The position numbers and the translations under genes are program-made. Positions 10,229 to 21,803 of a stretch of DNA of 64,000 nt are shown in pieces. Source of the DNA: Entamoeba histolytica HM-1:IMSS (lineage: Eukaryota > Evosea > Mastigamoebida > Endamoebidae). The stretch covers positions 1-64,000 of the forward strand of contig NW_001914923.1 of assembly GCF_000208925.1 (NCBI RefSeq), in the 5' to 3' direction. Each line of letters starts with the position of its first letter. Position 1 is the stretch's first letter. The notes beneath the pieces are model-generated. The model saw nothing but the letters and a program-made list of their open reading frames with translations, made no database searches and was not told the origin of the DNA.

Positions 10229-13200
10229 ATGTTTAATCAAGAACAAGGTACTGATTATCCTGTTTTAAATAAAAAGAAATTAGAGAGTCTTGCTAATCTT
10301 AAGTTGGCTATGGGTGGACATGAATATCCAACTGATGATTTGACACAACAAGGATTAAAACTTGCTGGTCCTTTATTAGAAGAAGTAGAAGAATCTGAAG
10401 TTAATCATACTACTGCACCAATTGATGCTAGACTTCAAACATTCCTTAATTCATATTTTGCTGAATGTGGAGAAGAAGTACCAAAAATTCCAGATGATAC
10501 TTTTATTCTTGATAGAGAAGGACTTGGAAGAGTATTATCATTCCCACCACATAAACAAGAATTTTTCTGTGAAACTATGAAATCATATAAAATTAAACAA
10601 GGAGTACTTCATAATCCAGCTAAAGATAAAAGAACTACTGTTGGTGTTTTCCATATTTGTCAAAGTGATGTTCCAGTTCCAGCTGATAAAATTGAATGTC
10701 CAAAAATAGCATTCTTAAGAATGCTTAAAGCAGCATTTTATGGAGCACCAGATGATCATCTTATTATTCCATATACAGCTGAATGTAAAGAACCAACTAG
10801 ATCATGGGTTTCACTTTATATGAGACCAGTTGTTGTTCCAGGAGTTAAAGGAGTTAAAGGATTTGAACATGAAAAAGCTACTGAAATGCATTTCTTTGTA
10901 CCAGGAAATATGGTGTCATGTCTTGATTTTGTAGAGTCAGTTTTTGGAAATGCTGGTAATCCAAGATTATCTAAAAATGATGCTGCTCTTGATCCACTTG
11001 GATGGACTGGACATAGTGGAATGGCTATTCTTGCACCACATCTTACTCGTATGACAAAGAAAGAATGTGGACTTCCACATATTAGTCAAGCTACTGAAAG
11101 ACAAAAACGAGAAAGAATGTGTTGGGAAAAAGAAGATGAATTATATAATGATGGTAAAACATTCAAAATGTATTGTAGAGATGCATCAGGAGTTATTTGT
11201 ACTATTATTGCAGATAATTACTTTGGATATTGTAAGAAAGAAGTTAAAACACAAATTTCATATTCAGCTAATTTATATGGATTTGCAGAAGAAGAACATG
11301 CAGGAGGAGCTGTTACTAGACCATCATATGATCTTGGAGAAGCATGTAAAGCTGTTCAATATGCAGAAGGATATAAATTTAGTGAAATGGTTGAAAAGAA
11401 TAAACATTCCATTATTGTTAAAGAAGAAGGATATGCTGTAGATAAAAAATATCCAGAAGGAATTATTTATGTTCCAGAAGATTCAGTATTTACAATTGAA
11501 GATGCATCAATTAAATTCAATCATAATGGAAAAGAAGAAAGTATTCTTTTAACACCAAAAGTAAATTATGTTTTACCAAATGGATATACTATTATTTTAC
11601 ATGATACAATGACATCCAGAAGATGGACATTAAGAGGAATTCTTCCACAATATACTCTTTGTCATAAACCATGTACTGTTTCAGGAGGAGGAAAATCAGA
11701 AATTTCAAAGAGTATTCGAGACGCTGTTATTGAAGGAAGTGTCTTTGTTAATAACAAAGAAGAAGATTTTAAAGCAGTTCAAGAAATTTTTGATCATGAT
11801 TTCTCTAAAAGATATGCAAATGGAGAAGTTAAACCAATTCATATTCTTGATCCAAATGTTACTCTTGGAACAGTTGTTGAATTGTTAACACCATCACACC
11901 TCTTTACTAAGGAACATAATGATTATATTTCATCTATCTCACCATTAATTGTAGAATTAGTTATGACTATTAAATCTCTTTATAGAGAGGATTGGAAAGG
12001 AGATTGGCAATCAAGAATTACTGTAGATAAAATTAATGGAAATGAAGGTAATGAATTAAAGTATAGAGGAGCTAACCTTTGTTCACAATATCTTAGAGTT
12101 GGATTTGAAAGAGATGAAACTACATGGAGAGTTTTCCAATTAAGAAAAGATTTCTTCCCAGCAGCTAAATTACAAATGGAAGATGATATTACAGCATCAG
12201 TTATTGTTCCAACTAAATTACTTAAAACACCAATTAATAATATGCAAAAGAAAGCATGTAAAATTGTTAAGAATTGTGAATTAAGATTATTCCAAAGACC
12301 AGATGATGCAGTTTTCAGAGGATTTGATAAACAAACTGAATATGATTTCTCTATTCCAGGACATTTCATTTCTAATTATCAACCAATGACTAGAGAAGAA
12401 GCTAAAGACTTCACTAAAGATGTTGTAAGATTGTATCAATACACTGAACCAATGAGAAAATGTTTACAAGACTTTGTTGCAGGTAAAGATGAGGCTAAAT
12501 ATATTGTTTCATCATCATACACTAGATTAGTTCCAGAAGGAGATAAACTTGTTGGATCAAAGAATCCAAGATATTTACAAAGAAGACCAGATATGTTAGA
12601 TCCAGAATATACCTACATGACATTTAAAGCTATTCAATTATATAGAAAGATTAGTGATGAAGAACCATTATATACTCCAGTTGATGCTGTTCTTTCAGGA
12701 AGAAGAAACAACCCACCACAAGTAGCCAAAAATGGTATGAAATTAAGACCATTATCAGTTTTTGCACCATTACACTATTTTGAATTACCAGAATTATTAA
12801 TGGAATGTATTACTTCTATGACAGGAGCATCTCCATCAATGTTTGGAGCAGGATCAGAAGGAGCATTAACTAAAGGACCATTCAATTCACTTCCAGCTGT
12901 AGTTGATTTGAATAATTATCTTCTTGGAATGATTTGTTGTGGATATTCAGGATTTGTTTCATCAGCATCATATTGTGGACCACATTATAAAGTTGCACAT
13001 GATATTTCATTATTAATTCCAGAAATTTGGTCAAAGATGAGAAGATATGAACAAGAACCAAAATATTTGATTGAACATGGATATCTTGAACCATGTCCTG
13101 ATGTTACTTATAATGGAAAAACATATTCAGGAAAAAGACTTGGATATAGAATTACTACTGCATTTGCTAATCATTTCTTGAGAACATTATTCTCTATGCC

Positions 13201-13690
13201 AAATTCTGTTATGCCAGAAGATTTCCTTAAACCTGAATTACAAGATTTAGCTATTTATGCAGATTCATATGAATATATGTCACAAACTGATAAAGGAATT
13301 GCTATGAATTATGTTAAAGATGGAACTGTTGAAGGAGCATGTCCACCATTAAAAGCACTTATTTACATTATGGCAAATGGTGAATATAATGGAATGACAC
13401 GAGAATCTAAAGAATTTAGAGAAATGTTTGATCCAGAAGTTGTTCTTAATAGTGAATGGTATAAAGAAAGATTAGTTACAAGACAAAAACTTGAAGTTGC
13501 TAAATTAAATAAAGACTTAGCTTATTTGAATAAGACAATTGCTGAAAAACCAAGATTAGTTGAAACACTTAATAAACAAATTGCTGCTGTTAAAGAAGAA
13601 CTTCAATATGTCTCAAGTGAAGAATATCTTATTGATATTGACGGATCTATTGGAACTGATCCATATCCATACAAATGCATGAAACATTAA
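10229..13690 (+). CDS. Phosphoenolpyruvate carboxykinase, pyrophosphate-type
   Basis: A 1153-aa intronless protein whose size and sequence match the unusually large PPi-dependent PEPCK of Entamoeba (also found in some bacteria), not the roughly 600-aa GTP/ATP enzymes. It interconverts PEP + CO2 + phosphate with oxaloacetate + pyrophosphate in the cytosol. In these PPi-glycolysis organisms it feeds oxaloacetate to malate dehydrogenase (a gene is at 36729). Recognition is from overall sequence, for example the GGGKSEISKSIRD Gly/Ser-rich loop near residue 490 and RRPDMLDPEYTYM; I cannot assign catalytic residues individually. The ATG at 10229 follows a purine-rich leader and gives the expected length. 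The terminal 60 residues include a short coiled-coil-like Lys/Glu segment. Confidence 0.93.
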   Translation: MFNQEQGTDYPVLNKKKLESLANLKLAMGGHEYPTDDLTQQGLKLAGPLLEEVEESEVNHTTAPIDARLQTFLNSYFAECGEEVPKIPDDTFILDREGLGRVLSFPPHKQEFFCETMKSYKIKQGVLHNPAKDKRTTVGVFHICQSDVPVPADKIECPKIAFLRMLKAAFYGAPDDHLIIPYTAECKEPTRSWVSLYMRPVVVPGVKGVKGFEHEKATEMHFFVPGNMVSCLDFVESVFGNAGNPRLSKNDAALDPLGWTGHSGMAILAPHLTRMTKKECGLPHISQATERQKRERMCWEKEDELYNDGKTFKMYCRDASGVICTIIADNYFGYCKKEVKTQISYSANLYGFAEEEHAGGAVTRPSYDLGEACKAVQYAEGYKFSEMVEKNKHSIIVKEEGYAVDKKYPEGIIYVPEDSVFTIEDASIKFNHNGKEESILLTPKVNYVLPNGYTIILHDTMTSRRWTLRGILPQYTLCHKPCTVSGGGKSEISKSIRDAVIEGSVFVNNKEEDFKAVQEIFDHDFSKRYANGEVKPIHILDPNVTLGTVVELLTPSHLFTKEHNDYISSISPLIVELVMTIKSLYREDWKGDWQSRITVDKINGNEGNELKYRGANLCSQYLRVGFERDETTWRVFQLRKDFFPAAKLQMEDDITASVIVPTKLLKTPINNMQKKACKIVKNCELRLFQRPDDAVFRGFDKQTEYDFSIPGHFISNYQPMTREEAKDFTKDVVRLYQYTEPMRKCLQDFVAGKDEAKYIVSSSYTRLVPEGDKLVGSKNPRYLQRRPDMLDPEYTYMTFKAIQLYRKISDEEPLYTPVDAVLSGRRNNPPQVAKNGMKLRPLSVFAPLHYFELPELLMECITSMTGASPSMFGAGSEGALTKGPFNSLPAVVDLNNYLLGMICCGYSGFVSSASYCGPHYKVAHDISLLIPEIWSKMRRYEQEPKYLIEHGYLEPCPDVTYNGKTYSGKRLGYRITTAFANHFLRTLFSMPNSVMPEDFLKPELQDLAIYADSYEYMSQTDKGIAMNYVKDGTVEGACPPLKALIYIMANGEYNGMTRESKEFREMFDPEVVLNSEWYKERLVTRQKLEVAKLNKDLAYLNKTIAEKPRLVETLNKQIAAVKEELQYVSSEEYLIDIDGSIGTDPYPYKCMKH

Positions 13691-14312
13691 ACTAATTAAG
13701 TTTTTTTGTTTGATTCATTCAAATAATTTAAAAAGTACTTTTTATTAAAGTAATTTAAGTGATAATACATGTACTAACAATAACAGGTTACAATAGAAAG
13801 TAATTTTCAAAATAAGTTTTTCTTGTTTCTTCTTAAGTATTTATTAAGTTACATTTTATTGTAAAGATAAACCATTTAATTTATAACCCAAATATATTAC
13901 TTAAATGATCAGATGAACCAGTAAACACCTCTAAACAAGAATTTTATAACTATAAAAAAGAGACTTAAATAACAAATAATTGTAAAATATATTAATCATA
14001 TTATATACCCATTAGCTTATGAATATTTAACAGAACTTATAGAATGATATTAGTGTTTGTAAGTTTAAAACCAAAAACCATTTCTTGAAATAATTTTTAA
14101 ATAATTTAATTTAAACAAATAAGTAGTAATGATATGCATTATATATATAAAAAGATTAAAGAAAATAAATTCTTCCAAATATAAAGTAACAATTATTTTA
14201 GTATTTATAAAAATTATTCACTACAACGTTTAATTTTTTTATTATTCCAGAAAAATAGAAACCTAAAACAACGTAGTTTTAAACTCGATAATCAGTAAGA
14301 ATGTTAATTTAC
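13691..14312. other. Convergent intergenic region, nothing recognised
   Basis: A 622-bp AT-rich spacer between the 3' ends of PPi-PEPCK (plus) and RPL24 (minus). It would contain both 3' processing sites. No ORF, RNA gene or copy of the window's repeats is apparent. Confidence 0.45.
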
Positions 14313-14860
14313 TCATCTAGAATTAAAGTTAGCATGACCAGCCTTTGGAAGCTTAGCATTTGACTTCTTATAAGTGTTAGTAGCCTTCTTTCCATTAGCT
14401 TTGGCTTCTTTTCTTGCAGCTTCTTTCTTTGCAGCGTTTTCAGCTTTCTTTTCTTTAATTTCCTTAATGGCAGCGTTTCTCTTCTTAGCAAGAACTTCAG
14501 ATGATTGAGTTTGTTTTCTTTTAGCGATTTCTTCTGCAGAAATACCAGAATATCCTCTGTTAACCTTAATTACTCTTCTAGTCTTCTTCTTTTCAACAAG
14601 TTCATTTTGTTGTCCTTTCTTATTTAATTGTCTGTAAATGGCAGTCCAGAAAACCTTTCTTGGATTGGTCTTTCTCAAGAATTGCATAAGGGATTTCTTG
14701 TTAATGAAAGTGAAACTTTTAAGGTCTAAACGTACATATTTACGTCCCTTGGCAACTGGGATTTTGAAACCACTGAAAGCACAGACTTGAGTTCTACTTT
14801 AGTTAATAAAAATTCTTGTTTCTACAATTGAATTGATGGTATAACAAACTTGATAGACAT
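14313..14860 (-). CDS. RPL24: 60S ribosomal protein L24 (eL24) with an 11-nt first exon
   Basis: Read as complement(join(14313..14793,14850..14860)), 163 aa. The long open frame from 14687 begins internally at Met37. The true N-terminus is recovered by splicing the 56-nt intron 14794-14849 (GTTTGTTATA...AGTAG), which joins exon 1 (ATGTCTATCAA) to ACTCAAGTCTGTGCT and gives MSIKTQVCAFSGFKIPVAKG. That matches the eL24 N-terminus including the Cys of its zinc-binding-like fold. The rest (RTNPRKVFWTAIYRQLNKKG equivalent, RVIKVNRGYSGIS) is diagnostic, followed by the basic Ala/Lys C-terminal tail. It lies 198 bp downstream of RPL44 on the same strand. Confidence 0.96.
14794..14849 (-). other. Intron of RPL24
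   Basis: 56 nt, donor GTTTGTT, acceptor TAG, phase 2. It is required to restore the conserved N-terminus; the unspliced frame hits a TAA just before the conserved TQVCAF sequence. Confidence 0.9.
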
Positions 14861-15057
14861 CCTTCTGCAAAGAGATAGGGTTGTTTTTTCAGTTTGAATC
14901 TAATAAATTATACTATTATTTTCTTATTTTTTATTATTTTAAAATAGGTTTCTTTTTATTTGTTTTATATAACATTAGTTTAAATAAAAAAGATAAATAT
15001 TTTTCATTTTCTTTTAAAATAAAAAACAAAAATAAATTTAAATCGAAGATATTTTGC

Positions 15058-15354
15058 TTATTTGTCCTTCTTTTCATTTCCAAGTTCGAAATGTTTGCAT
15101 CTCTTTAAGCATTTTTGGAGCTTATACTTGCATTTAGTACATTCGATTTTCAAAACAACCTTCTTTGTTGTTTTAGCCTTCTTCTTGAAAACTGGCTTGG
15201 TTTGACCTCCAAAACCTTGTTGCTTACGATCATATCTTCTCTTACCTTGGACATGGAGTGAATCTTTTCCCTTTTTATATTGAGAAACCTTGTGTGTAGT
15301 ATGCTTATTGCATCTTGGGCAATAAGTCTTTCTGGCCTTTGGAACTACGACCAT
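15058..15354 (-). CDS. RPL44: 60S ribosomal protein L44/L36a (eL42)
   Basis: A 98-aa zinc-binding protein of the large subunit near the E site. Diagnostic features: [20 protein letters not shown] with the first [39 protein letters not shown], and the second Cys pair CTKCKYK ahead of KRCKHFELG. The start [12 protein letters not shown] corresponds to MVNVPKTRRT in animals. No intron seen. It is next to RPL24 on the same strand, a ribosomal-protein pair with separate promoters. Confidence 0.97.
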   Translation of the reverse strand: MVVVPKARKTYCPRCNKHTTHKVSQYKKGKDSLHVQGKRRYDRKQQGFGGQTKPVFKKKAKTTKKVVLKIECTKCKYKLQKCLKRCKHFELGNEKKDK

Positions 15355-15755
15355 TACGAAGGACTGATTTTATAAAGTTCTTTTTTTCTTATTTTTTTAT
15401 TTAAGGGTTTTTAATAATAACAAAAAAAAATTGTTTTTTTTGTTTTTTGTTTTACTAATAATAAAAAAAATTTTAATATTTTCTTTTATAGAAGAATTAC
15501 CTAAACCACAATTTTTTTTCTAACCTTCTTATTTTTCTTTTTATTATATCTTTTTTTATTTATTGTAATGATGAGAACTTTATGAATAATAGAGAGGATT
15601 CTTATAAAAAGAAGTGGTAATATTCTCGTTTTGAAAATGTTACCAGGGATGAATAATCTCCCTTGATGATTCTTTCATAGTTACTCTGAACTTTTTATTT
15701 ATCATTTTATTTAAAAAATAGAAATTAATTAAAAGAAAGAAATAAATGTTTGGAA
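15355..15755. other. Intergenic region upstream of RPL44
   Basis: About 400 bp, with long T/A runs, between RPL44 and the UBR ligase gene (both minus). It should hold the RPL44 promoter and the 3' end of the ligase gene. No other feature seen. Confidence 0.4.
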
Positions 15756-18700
15756 TTAATGAAATTTCGGAACATAAAAGTTAAGTTCTGGTGATGAAGA
15801 TACTTCTCCAGTAAGATAGAACCTTTCTATCTTTTCAAGTAGTTGAGTATTCAAGCCATACATTTCTTTTGTAAGATAACTTGAGTCTGGTGATTCACCA
15901 AATCTATCAACATATATTCCATTAATTTGAGCATGCATTTTTGGTGTCATGATAATAAGAATAGCAGAATGAACTACCAAAAAGATACCAACTTCTCCAG
16001 AACATTTAATCATATGTTCATAAACTGGTCTTTCACTGTGGATTATGTCTTGATGTTTTTTATCTTTATAACATAATAAACACCCACATGTCATACAAAT
16101 AGCACAATTATATATAATTTTAGAAGCTTCAATTCCACAAACACAACAACGTGTTTTTAGTACTTCATTAATTAATTGTTGATAGGTTGATGGTAATGAA
16201 ATAAATTTAAATGGTTGAGGAATTGTAGGTCTTTGAATATAACCAACACATTGGCAATTCTTTTCATTTAATACTTTTAGTGTTTCATGAATAGGGAAAT
16301 CATAATGAGTTTTTAAAGGTTCTGGTGATACTGTAAGTACATCTTTTAGAATGGCAATTCTTCTGAGATAAGTTTGAGCAAGAGCATCAACTAATTGATT
16401 TTCAGTTGAGTATTTTGAGTATTGAGGTAATTCTGATTCTTTTACAATAGTATTACAATTAACTGGTGGAGTAAATTTACTAAATTGTTGAATTTCACTA
16501 TAAATTGCCAACAACTCATGCATATCAGCCAATGCTAAAAATGTTGACCAATGTTCAGGGAATAAAATATAACACCTTAACAATTGAAGAATAGGACTTC
16601 TTGCTGATGTAAATTTACAAATTTGTTCTAAAACATCTTTTCTAAATTGAATAGATAAATTTGCTGCAATCTTTTTGATGACTTGAAGATAAGAATATAA
16701 AGTATTTAATTGATGTTCATATCTGGTTGGTCTAGATGAACGCATTTGAATTTCCAGAGACATTACTGTTGATGCAACTACACTTGTCATTGATAAAAAT
16801 GAACATTCAACTGGATTTTGTATTCCAAAACGAACAGTAGCTGTTAATGTTCTAGACAATGTATGGTTTACACTTTTATTAAACGAAGAAACAGATTCTG
16901 GTATAGAATTTATACATTGATTTATAACACTATCAATACCTTCAAAAGATGGATCTTCTAATTTAATTGAAATTGGTTGATGTTCTTCAATAAAAACATT
17001 TGATATTGTATGACACAATGGACAGTATACTGATTTAGAAAGATAATAATTTTCTTCATTTCCACTATCTTCATAATCTTTTAAATAGCACTCTAAATGT
17101 ATTTTATGTGGACAAGAAGAAAGAACACGATACTCTTGATCATCTTTTGTTACATCCCAATTATTGTTTCTTTTTGGTTTCCATTTCCATTCTCCTTCAA
17201 TTAGTCCTAATGGTTTTTTCCAACATTCTTCTTTTGTTTCTCCTCGTACACCTTCAACACTTTCTGCATATTCAGCTGATCGAATAGCATCAGTTGCTTC
17301 AATATGTCCTAAGAATCCTAATGGATCATTTTCTGAATCTTCACAAGACCTACAAATAATACATCCTTCTTTTTTTGTGTCTTCTTCTACTTCCTCTTTT
17401 TCAATGTCAACAATAGATACTTTTTGGAAATTATCACGTTTTTGTGCCATCTTCTTTAAAAGTGCTAATTTTTTTGACTTTGAATCATTTGATTGTTTAA
17501 CTTCTTTGCCATTAATACTTTCATACCCTTTAAAAACATCTTCTAACAATGTTCCTTTGCATAATTTGATTGTTGAAGCATCTTTCCATTCTCGATGATT
17601 GGCAAGAATCTCACCTAAATTTGTTAAAATATTTTTATGATAATTATCATAAGTAATTCCTTCATGATAAGCAGCTCTAAGTCTTAATAAATGTTCTACA
17701 AGACTAACTACTTTACATTCATGACATCCTACAATTAATTTACAACATAAATCACTAACAATTGGTGAATGGAGTAAATGAAGTAGACATGATTCAAGTG
17801 TAGGATCTCTTTTTTCAATCTGATAAATACAAGGAAGTGATTTATTCATTTTTTTTGAGTATTCTTCACATACAACTTCTCTATTAACACTGTTAATATA
17901 TGGACAATAAGGATTAATATATTTCCAATACTCTTCTTTTAAATAACATTTCTTTTGTTTAATATCAACTATTTCTGAAAATATTTCTTCAATATCCATA
18001 TCTCTTAATCCATCTACATTTGATGGGATTGATTTTTTGATGTCTGATGCATTGGTTTGTCTTGAGGCAAGACAATGAATAAACAAATAAATAATTTCTT
18101 GTTTTTGACTAAGTTTATTTGAAAGCATTGGATCAGAGAACATATTATTGATTATTTTTAATAAACTAATAGAACCAGCAACTATTTCACTTGGAACAGA
18201 CTTAGGACATTCATTACTAATTTCTTTTTGTTTTGCAATTACTTCATCTATTCTATCAATTTTACATAATGGAATCATTAATTGAAGTAATTCTTCTGTT
18301 TTATATGAAGCAAGTTGAAGAAGAAAAGTATCTGACATTAATTGTTCTGGATATTGTGGAAGACAACAAATAGTTTTAAGCATTACAGACTGACCATTTC
18401 TAGCCCATAATTGGTCATAACTTAATTCAGTTAAAAATTGATGAAAAATAATTGGGTATGTTAATAATAAATTTGGAGATGGTAATGTTTGGAACGTTTC
18501 AAATGGAGAGTCTGTTAATGAAATTGCATAAACTAAAAATGTTAATAAAGGATAATACATTGAAATAGGTTGGTTAATTCCAACGTCTGGATGTGAACAT
18601 TTAACGTGAATGTTATATAATTTTAAATAACGTTTAGTAACGTCTTGAATTACATTTAAAAGTTGTTCTTTACTAAGACTTTTTAAACAAGTAAATCCAA

Positions 18701-19913
18701 TACCAAGTAATACTTCTTTACAATAAAATGGGGAATAATCACATAAATTTTCATACTGAACATGTTGGTGTAATTCTCTTAACTCTTCATGATAAAACAT
18801 TATTGATTCTAAGCATCTAATATATTCTTGGTATAACATTGGAATAGAAAATAATTTAGATGGATTAGATGTTACAATTGTTGAAAGTTCAGTTGTATAA
18901 TAGTTCATTGAAATAATCTTTGGACTATCCAATGAAATTGTTGGTGCGTCTTGTCTAAAATACTTAGAAATAACCCCAATAAATGAAACACTTCTAGCTA
19001 CATTTCCAAAGAAATATTTTTCATTAAATTGTTTACAGGAAGTAAATTGACATGTTAGTTTTGTAAAAACATCATTCATACAATTTGAAGGTGATTCGTT
19101 ATTCATAATATAAATCAAATCATCCATAAATGATTCATATAACCTATCAGTATTTTTATCATTTGTTAATAATTCCATAACAAAAAGAGATAACTCATCA
19201 ACAAATACTTCACAGTCAATCATAGACATATCAATTAAAAACTCATCTATTCCTATTTTACGGTTTTTATCTAATAATGTCATCCTACAATAATAATTTT
19301 GTTTATTTGTTTTCATTAGCTCTGTTACATGAAATTGAAATAAATCAATTTCACAACATTTTCTTAATATTTTAATTATACTTAATATACCATATTGTTC
19401 TAATTGTTGAATAGTTTCTCCTTGATGAAACTTTTCAAATATTATTTGTAATTTTTCAACTAATAGTGTCAATAATAATTCCATCTTTTCATCAAACTTT
19501 GACTTCCATGGTTCTGGTGTTATCTCATATAAATTCCCTTCAAAATGATGTCCATGATATTTGCAAAATCCACTAGCTTTCCATGATATTGAACTACCAC
19601 AATCACACGTCCCTCCTGAACCACTCTTCTGCATATAATATTCATGTCCTTCATGGTTTCCATTTTGGAAACATTCAACACAAATACATGAATTTGGTCC
19701 TGTTTCACATGTCTTACATCTATATAAAAATGCTTTAGAATCATTTCCCCAAACATGTCTACAACAATATGAATGTACTAATGGAGCACATTGTTCTTTA
19801 ACTTTTTCAAATGGAATATTTTCAAATATTTCTAATATAACTTGACTTGGTAAAGAAGAAGGATATTCTCCGGACAATATCAGGATAATGTTATCTGAAA
19901 GTGAATTACTCAT
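15756..19913 (-). CDS. UBR-type (N-degron) E3 ubiquitin ligase
   Basis: A 1385-aa intronless protein. Residues about 48-125 form a UBR box (YCCRHVWGNDSKAFLYRCKTC...GGTCDCGSSISWK), the zinc module that binds N-terminal degrons. A long helical middle follows. At about 850-970 lies a RING-H2-like domain with a long insert (CIICRSCEDSENDPLG ... CPHKIHLECYLK ... CPLCHTIS). At about 1258-1290 is a C-terminal Cys cluster (CCVCG...CAICMTCGCLLC) and a His-containing tail like the UBR1-family autoinhibitory region. This order is that of UBR1/UBR2/Ubr1, so the likely role is recognition of destabilising N-termini and ubiquitin transfer from a Rad6-type E2 for proteasomal degradation. Which UBR paralogue it matches cannot be told by eye. 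Confidence 0.92.
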   Translation of the reverse strand: MSNSLSDNIILILSGEYPSSLPSQVILEIFENIPFEKVKEQCAPLVHSYCCRHVWGNDSKAFLYRCKTCETGPNSCICVECFQNGNHEGHEYYMQKSGSGGTCDCGSSISWKASGFCKYHGHHFEGNLYEITPEPWKSKFDEKMELLLTLLVEKLQIIFEKFHQGETIQQLEQYGILSIIKILRKCCEIDLFQFHVTELMKTNKQNYYCRMTLLDKNRKIGIDEFLIDMSMIDCEVFVDELSLFVMELLTNDKNTDRLYESFMDDLIYIMNNESPSNCMNDVFTKLTCQFTSCKQFNEKYFFGNVARSVSFIGVISKYFRQDAPTISLDSPKIISMNYYTTELSTIVTSNPSKLFSIPMLYQEYIRCLESIMFYHEELRELHQHVQYENLCDYSPFYCKEVLLGIGFTCLKSLSKEQLLNVIQDVTKRYLKLYNIHVKCSHPDVGINQPISMYYPLLTFLVYAISLTDSPFETFQTLPSPNLLLTYPIIFHQFLTELSYDQLWARNGQSVMLKTICCLPQYPEQLMSDTFLLQLASYKTEELLQLMIPLCKIDRIDEVIAKQKEISNECPKSVPSEIVAGSISLLKIINNMFSDPMLSNKLSQKQEIIYLFIHCLASRQTNASDIKKSIPSNVDGLRDMDIEEIFSEIVDIKQKKCYLKEEYWKYINPYCPYINSVNREVVCEEYSKKMNKSLPCIYQIEKRDPTLESCLLHLLHSPIVSDLCCKLIVGCHECKVVSLVEHLLRLRAAYHEGITYDNYHKNILTNLGEILANHREWKDASTIKLCKGTLLEDVFKGYESINGKEVKQSNDSKSKKLALLKKMAQKRDNFQKVSIVDIEKEEVEEDTKKEGCIICRSCEDSENDPLGFLGHIEATDAIRSAEYAESVEGVRGETKEECWKKPLGLIEGEWKWKPKRNNNWDVTKDDQEYRVLSSCPHKIHLECYLKDYEDSGNEENYYLSKSVYCPLCHTISNVFIEEHQPISIKLEDPSFEGIDSVINQCINSIPESVSSFNKSVNHTLSRTLTATVRFGIQNPVECSFLSMTSVVASTVMSLEIQMRSSRPTRYEHQLNTLYSYLQVIKKIAANLSIQFRKDVLEQICKFTSARSPILQLLRCYILFPEHWSTFLALADMHELLAIYSEIQQFSKFTPPVNCNTIVKESELPQYSKYSTENQLVDALAQTYLRRIAILKDVLTVSPEPLKTHYDFPIHETLKVLNEKNCQCVGYIQRPTIPQPFKFISLPSTYQQLINEVLKTRCCVCGIEASKIIYNCAICMTCGCLLCYKDKKHQDIIHSERPVYEHMIKCSGEVGIFLVVHSAILIIMTPKMHAQINGIYVDRFGESPDSSYLTKEMYGLNTQLLEKIERFYLTGEVSSSPELNFYVPKFH

Positions 19914-20850
19914 TGTGAATATTTGTAGTTATGAAGTTTTCTTTTAAAAAAAAAAATAAAAAAATAATTTTGTTTTTCTTTGGTGATGATTAAATTTGTT
20001 GTCAATGTTTAAAAATAAATCCCATACTGTTTTCAGTGATGGTACTTACTATTTTATAAAATAAAGTACAAACATTTTATGCTAACGTCTTGTGCTTTAT
20101 TTTGTTGTTTCTATCTTTAGGTTGTTTCGTTTTTTTTTTCATTTTCTTTTAATGACAAATTCTAATTATCTGTTTTTGGTTTTACAGGTATTTTATTAGT
20201 ATTTGTACATTGCATTACTTATTTAATTATTTAGTATATTTTATGTTATAATTAATTCTTATTTATTTTTAATGTTGGTATTATTATGTAATTACAATTT
20301 AATATTAAACTACTACTTTATTTAGGTGAAAGTATTGTACTTTCTATTTCATGAATATTAACATAACTTCATTGTATAATAATTTAAAGTAATAACAAAC
20401 ATAAACATTATTGTTCAATACCATCAACAAGAATAAATTCGATTTATCAATGACAGTTCCACTATTCTACTTGTCTATTTGTACTCTTATTTTCAGTCAT
20501 TGATGATACTACTAAACATCATTATTTAGTGACATTGAAAAAATTTTAAAAAAATGACAATGATACATATTCAATAATAAAAAGGAGAAAGGATAGATGA
20601 AATAGAAAGAATAATAGGAAAATAAAAAAAAGTAAAACAAATAAATCAAACAGAAAGAATAAAGAATAAAATGACAAAGATAATATAAAACCATAAGAAA
20701 TAAGAAGGATTAATCAATAAAACAAAGAACTAAATAACAGCGAAAATATTCAAAGAGAAGAAATGACTCTGAAAAATGAAATTAAGAGAACTGAAGAAAT
20801 ATTTCAAAAGAATAAAAAAGAATTGATCAAATAATATAATAACTATGAAT
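19914..20850. other. AT-rich spacer between UBR gene and LINE copy B
   Basis: A 937-bp region without supported genes. It includes the UBR gene promoter and a small perfect inverted repeat GAAAGTA-TTG-TACTTTC (20328-20344) that may be incidental. The minus-strand frame at 20512-20694 is low-complexity Tyr/Phe/Leu and not counted. Confidence 0.4.
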
Positions 20851-21803
20851 AAAAATCAATTAATTAAGTATTAATAGATTTAGTTTTTCTAAGTTTTTTT
20901 TTTCAATGAAGATAATCAAATTAAAGAGTCTTCTTCTTGTAGTTTTATGGAGTATGTTTCGTTGTGATAAAAGCAGTATTCAATGACATCAATCATGTTT
21001 TTTATTACAATGTTTTTTACTTCTTTTTCGATGTCAATTTCAATTTTTAATTCTTTAATTAATCTAATACTTTCTTTATTTATTAAACCATTAATTGAAA
21101 TTACTACTGGAATTATTCTGACATCTTTTAATTTTTCTATTTTCATTAGCATATTCTTTAATGCCTTATACTTATTTCTTTTCTTCAAATAGGCTCAATT
21201 AATATTGTGATCAGCCACAATAGTCATATCAAATATTAGACCAGTTTTGTTCTTTTTATCTACTACGTATATGTCTGGTCTTTTGTGATATTGTCCATCA
21301 CTTTTATGCATTATTTGTATGTTCAATATCATTGTAATGTCTTTATATTGGAACATTGTTTCATATGGGGGTTTTTTATATTGATTATTTCCAGTGTATT
21401 TTCTTATTAATTCCTCCCATATGATTATGCCAATATTGTCATGTTTCTACATTTGTGATTTATTATGATAAATACAAGATAGTAGAATGTATTCTACTGT
21501 TGATATTTTGTCTATACAAAGTGGGCAGTATCTCAATCTTTCATTTTTCATTATTTTTGATTTTCTATACTCACAAAATATTGTTCCATCTTGCATTTTA
21601 GTTAATTGTAGAAATGCATTTTTTTTTAATATTGATTGACTTCCATGCTTTCACTGTAGTAGTTTTATCTACTCATTTTGACTCAAATCATCTTCTAAAA
21701 TATCACTTATTTGATGACACTTCCATTTTTTGATGTATTTATCATTAATTTCTTTATTTCTATGACTACTTCTTTTTCTTTTTTCTTTTCAACAATTTCA
21801 TTA
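20851..21803 (-). mobile_element. LINE 3' fragment (copy B), minus strand
   Basis: Reverse complement of the LINE 3' end, with the 3' tail at 20851-20915 and the endonuclease PD...D region at about 21200-21290. It is 5'-truncated at 21803, where sequence switches abruptly to unrelated DNA. This copy keeps CPLCIDKISTVEYILLSC, with both cysteines of the first zinc-finger pair, whereas copies A, C and E have lost the first one. Stops in the PD...D region show that it is inactive. Confidence 0.85.
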
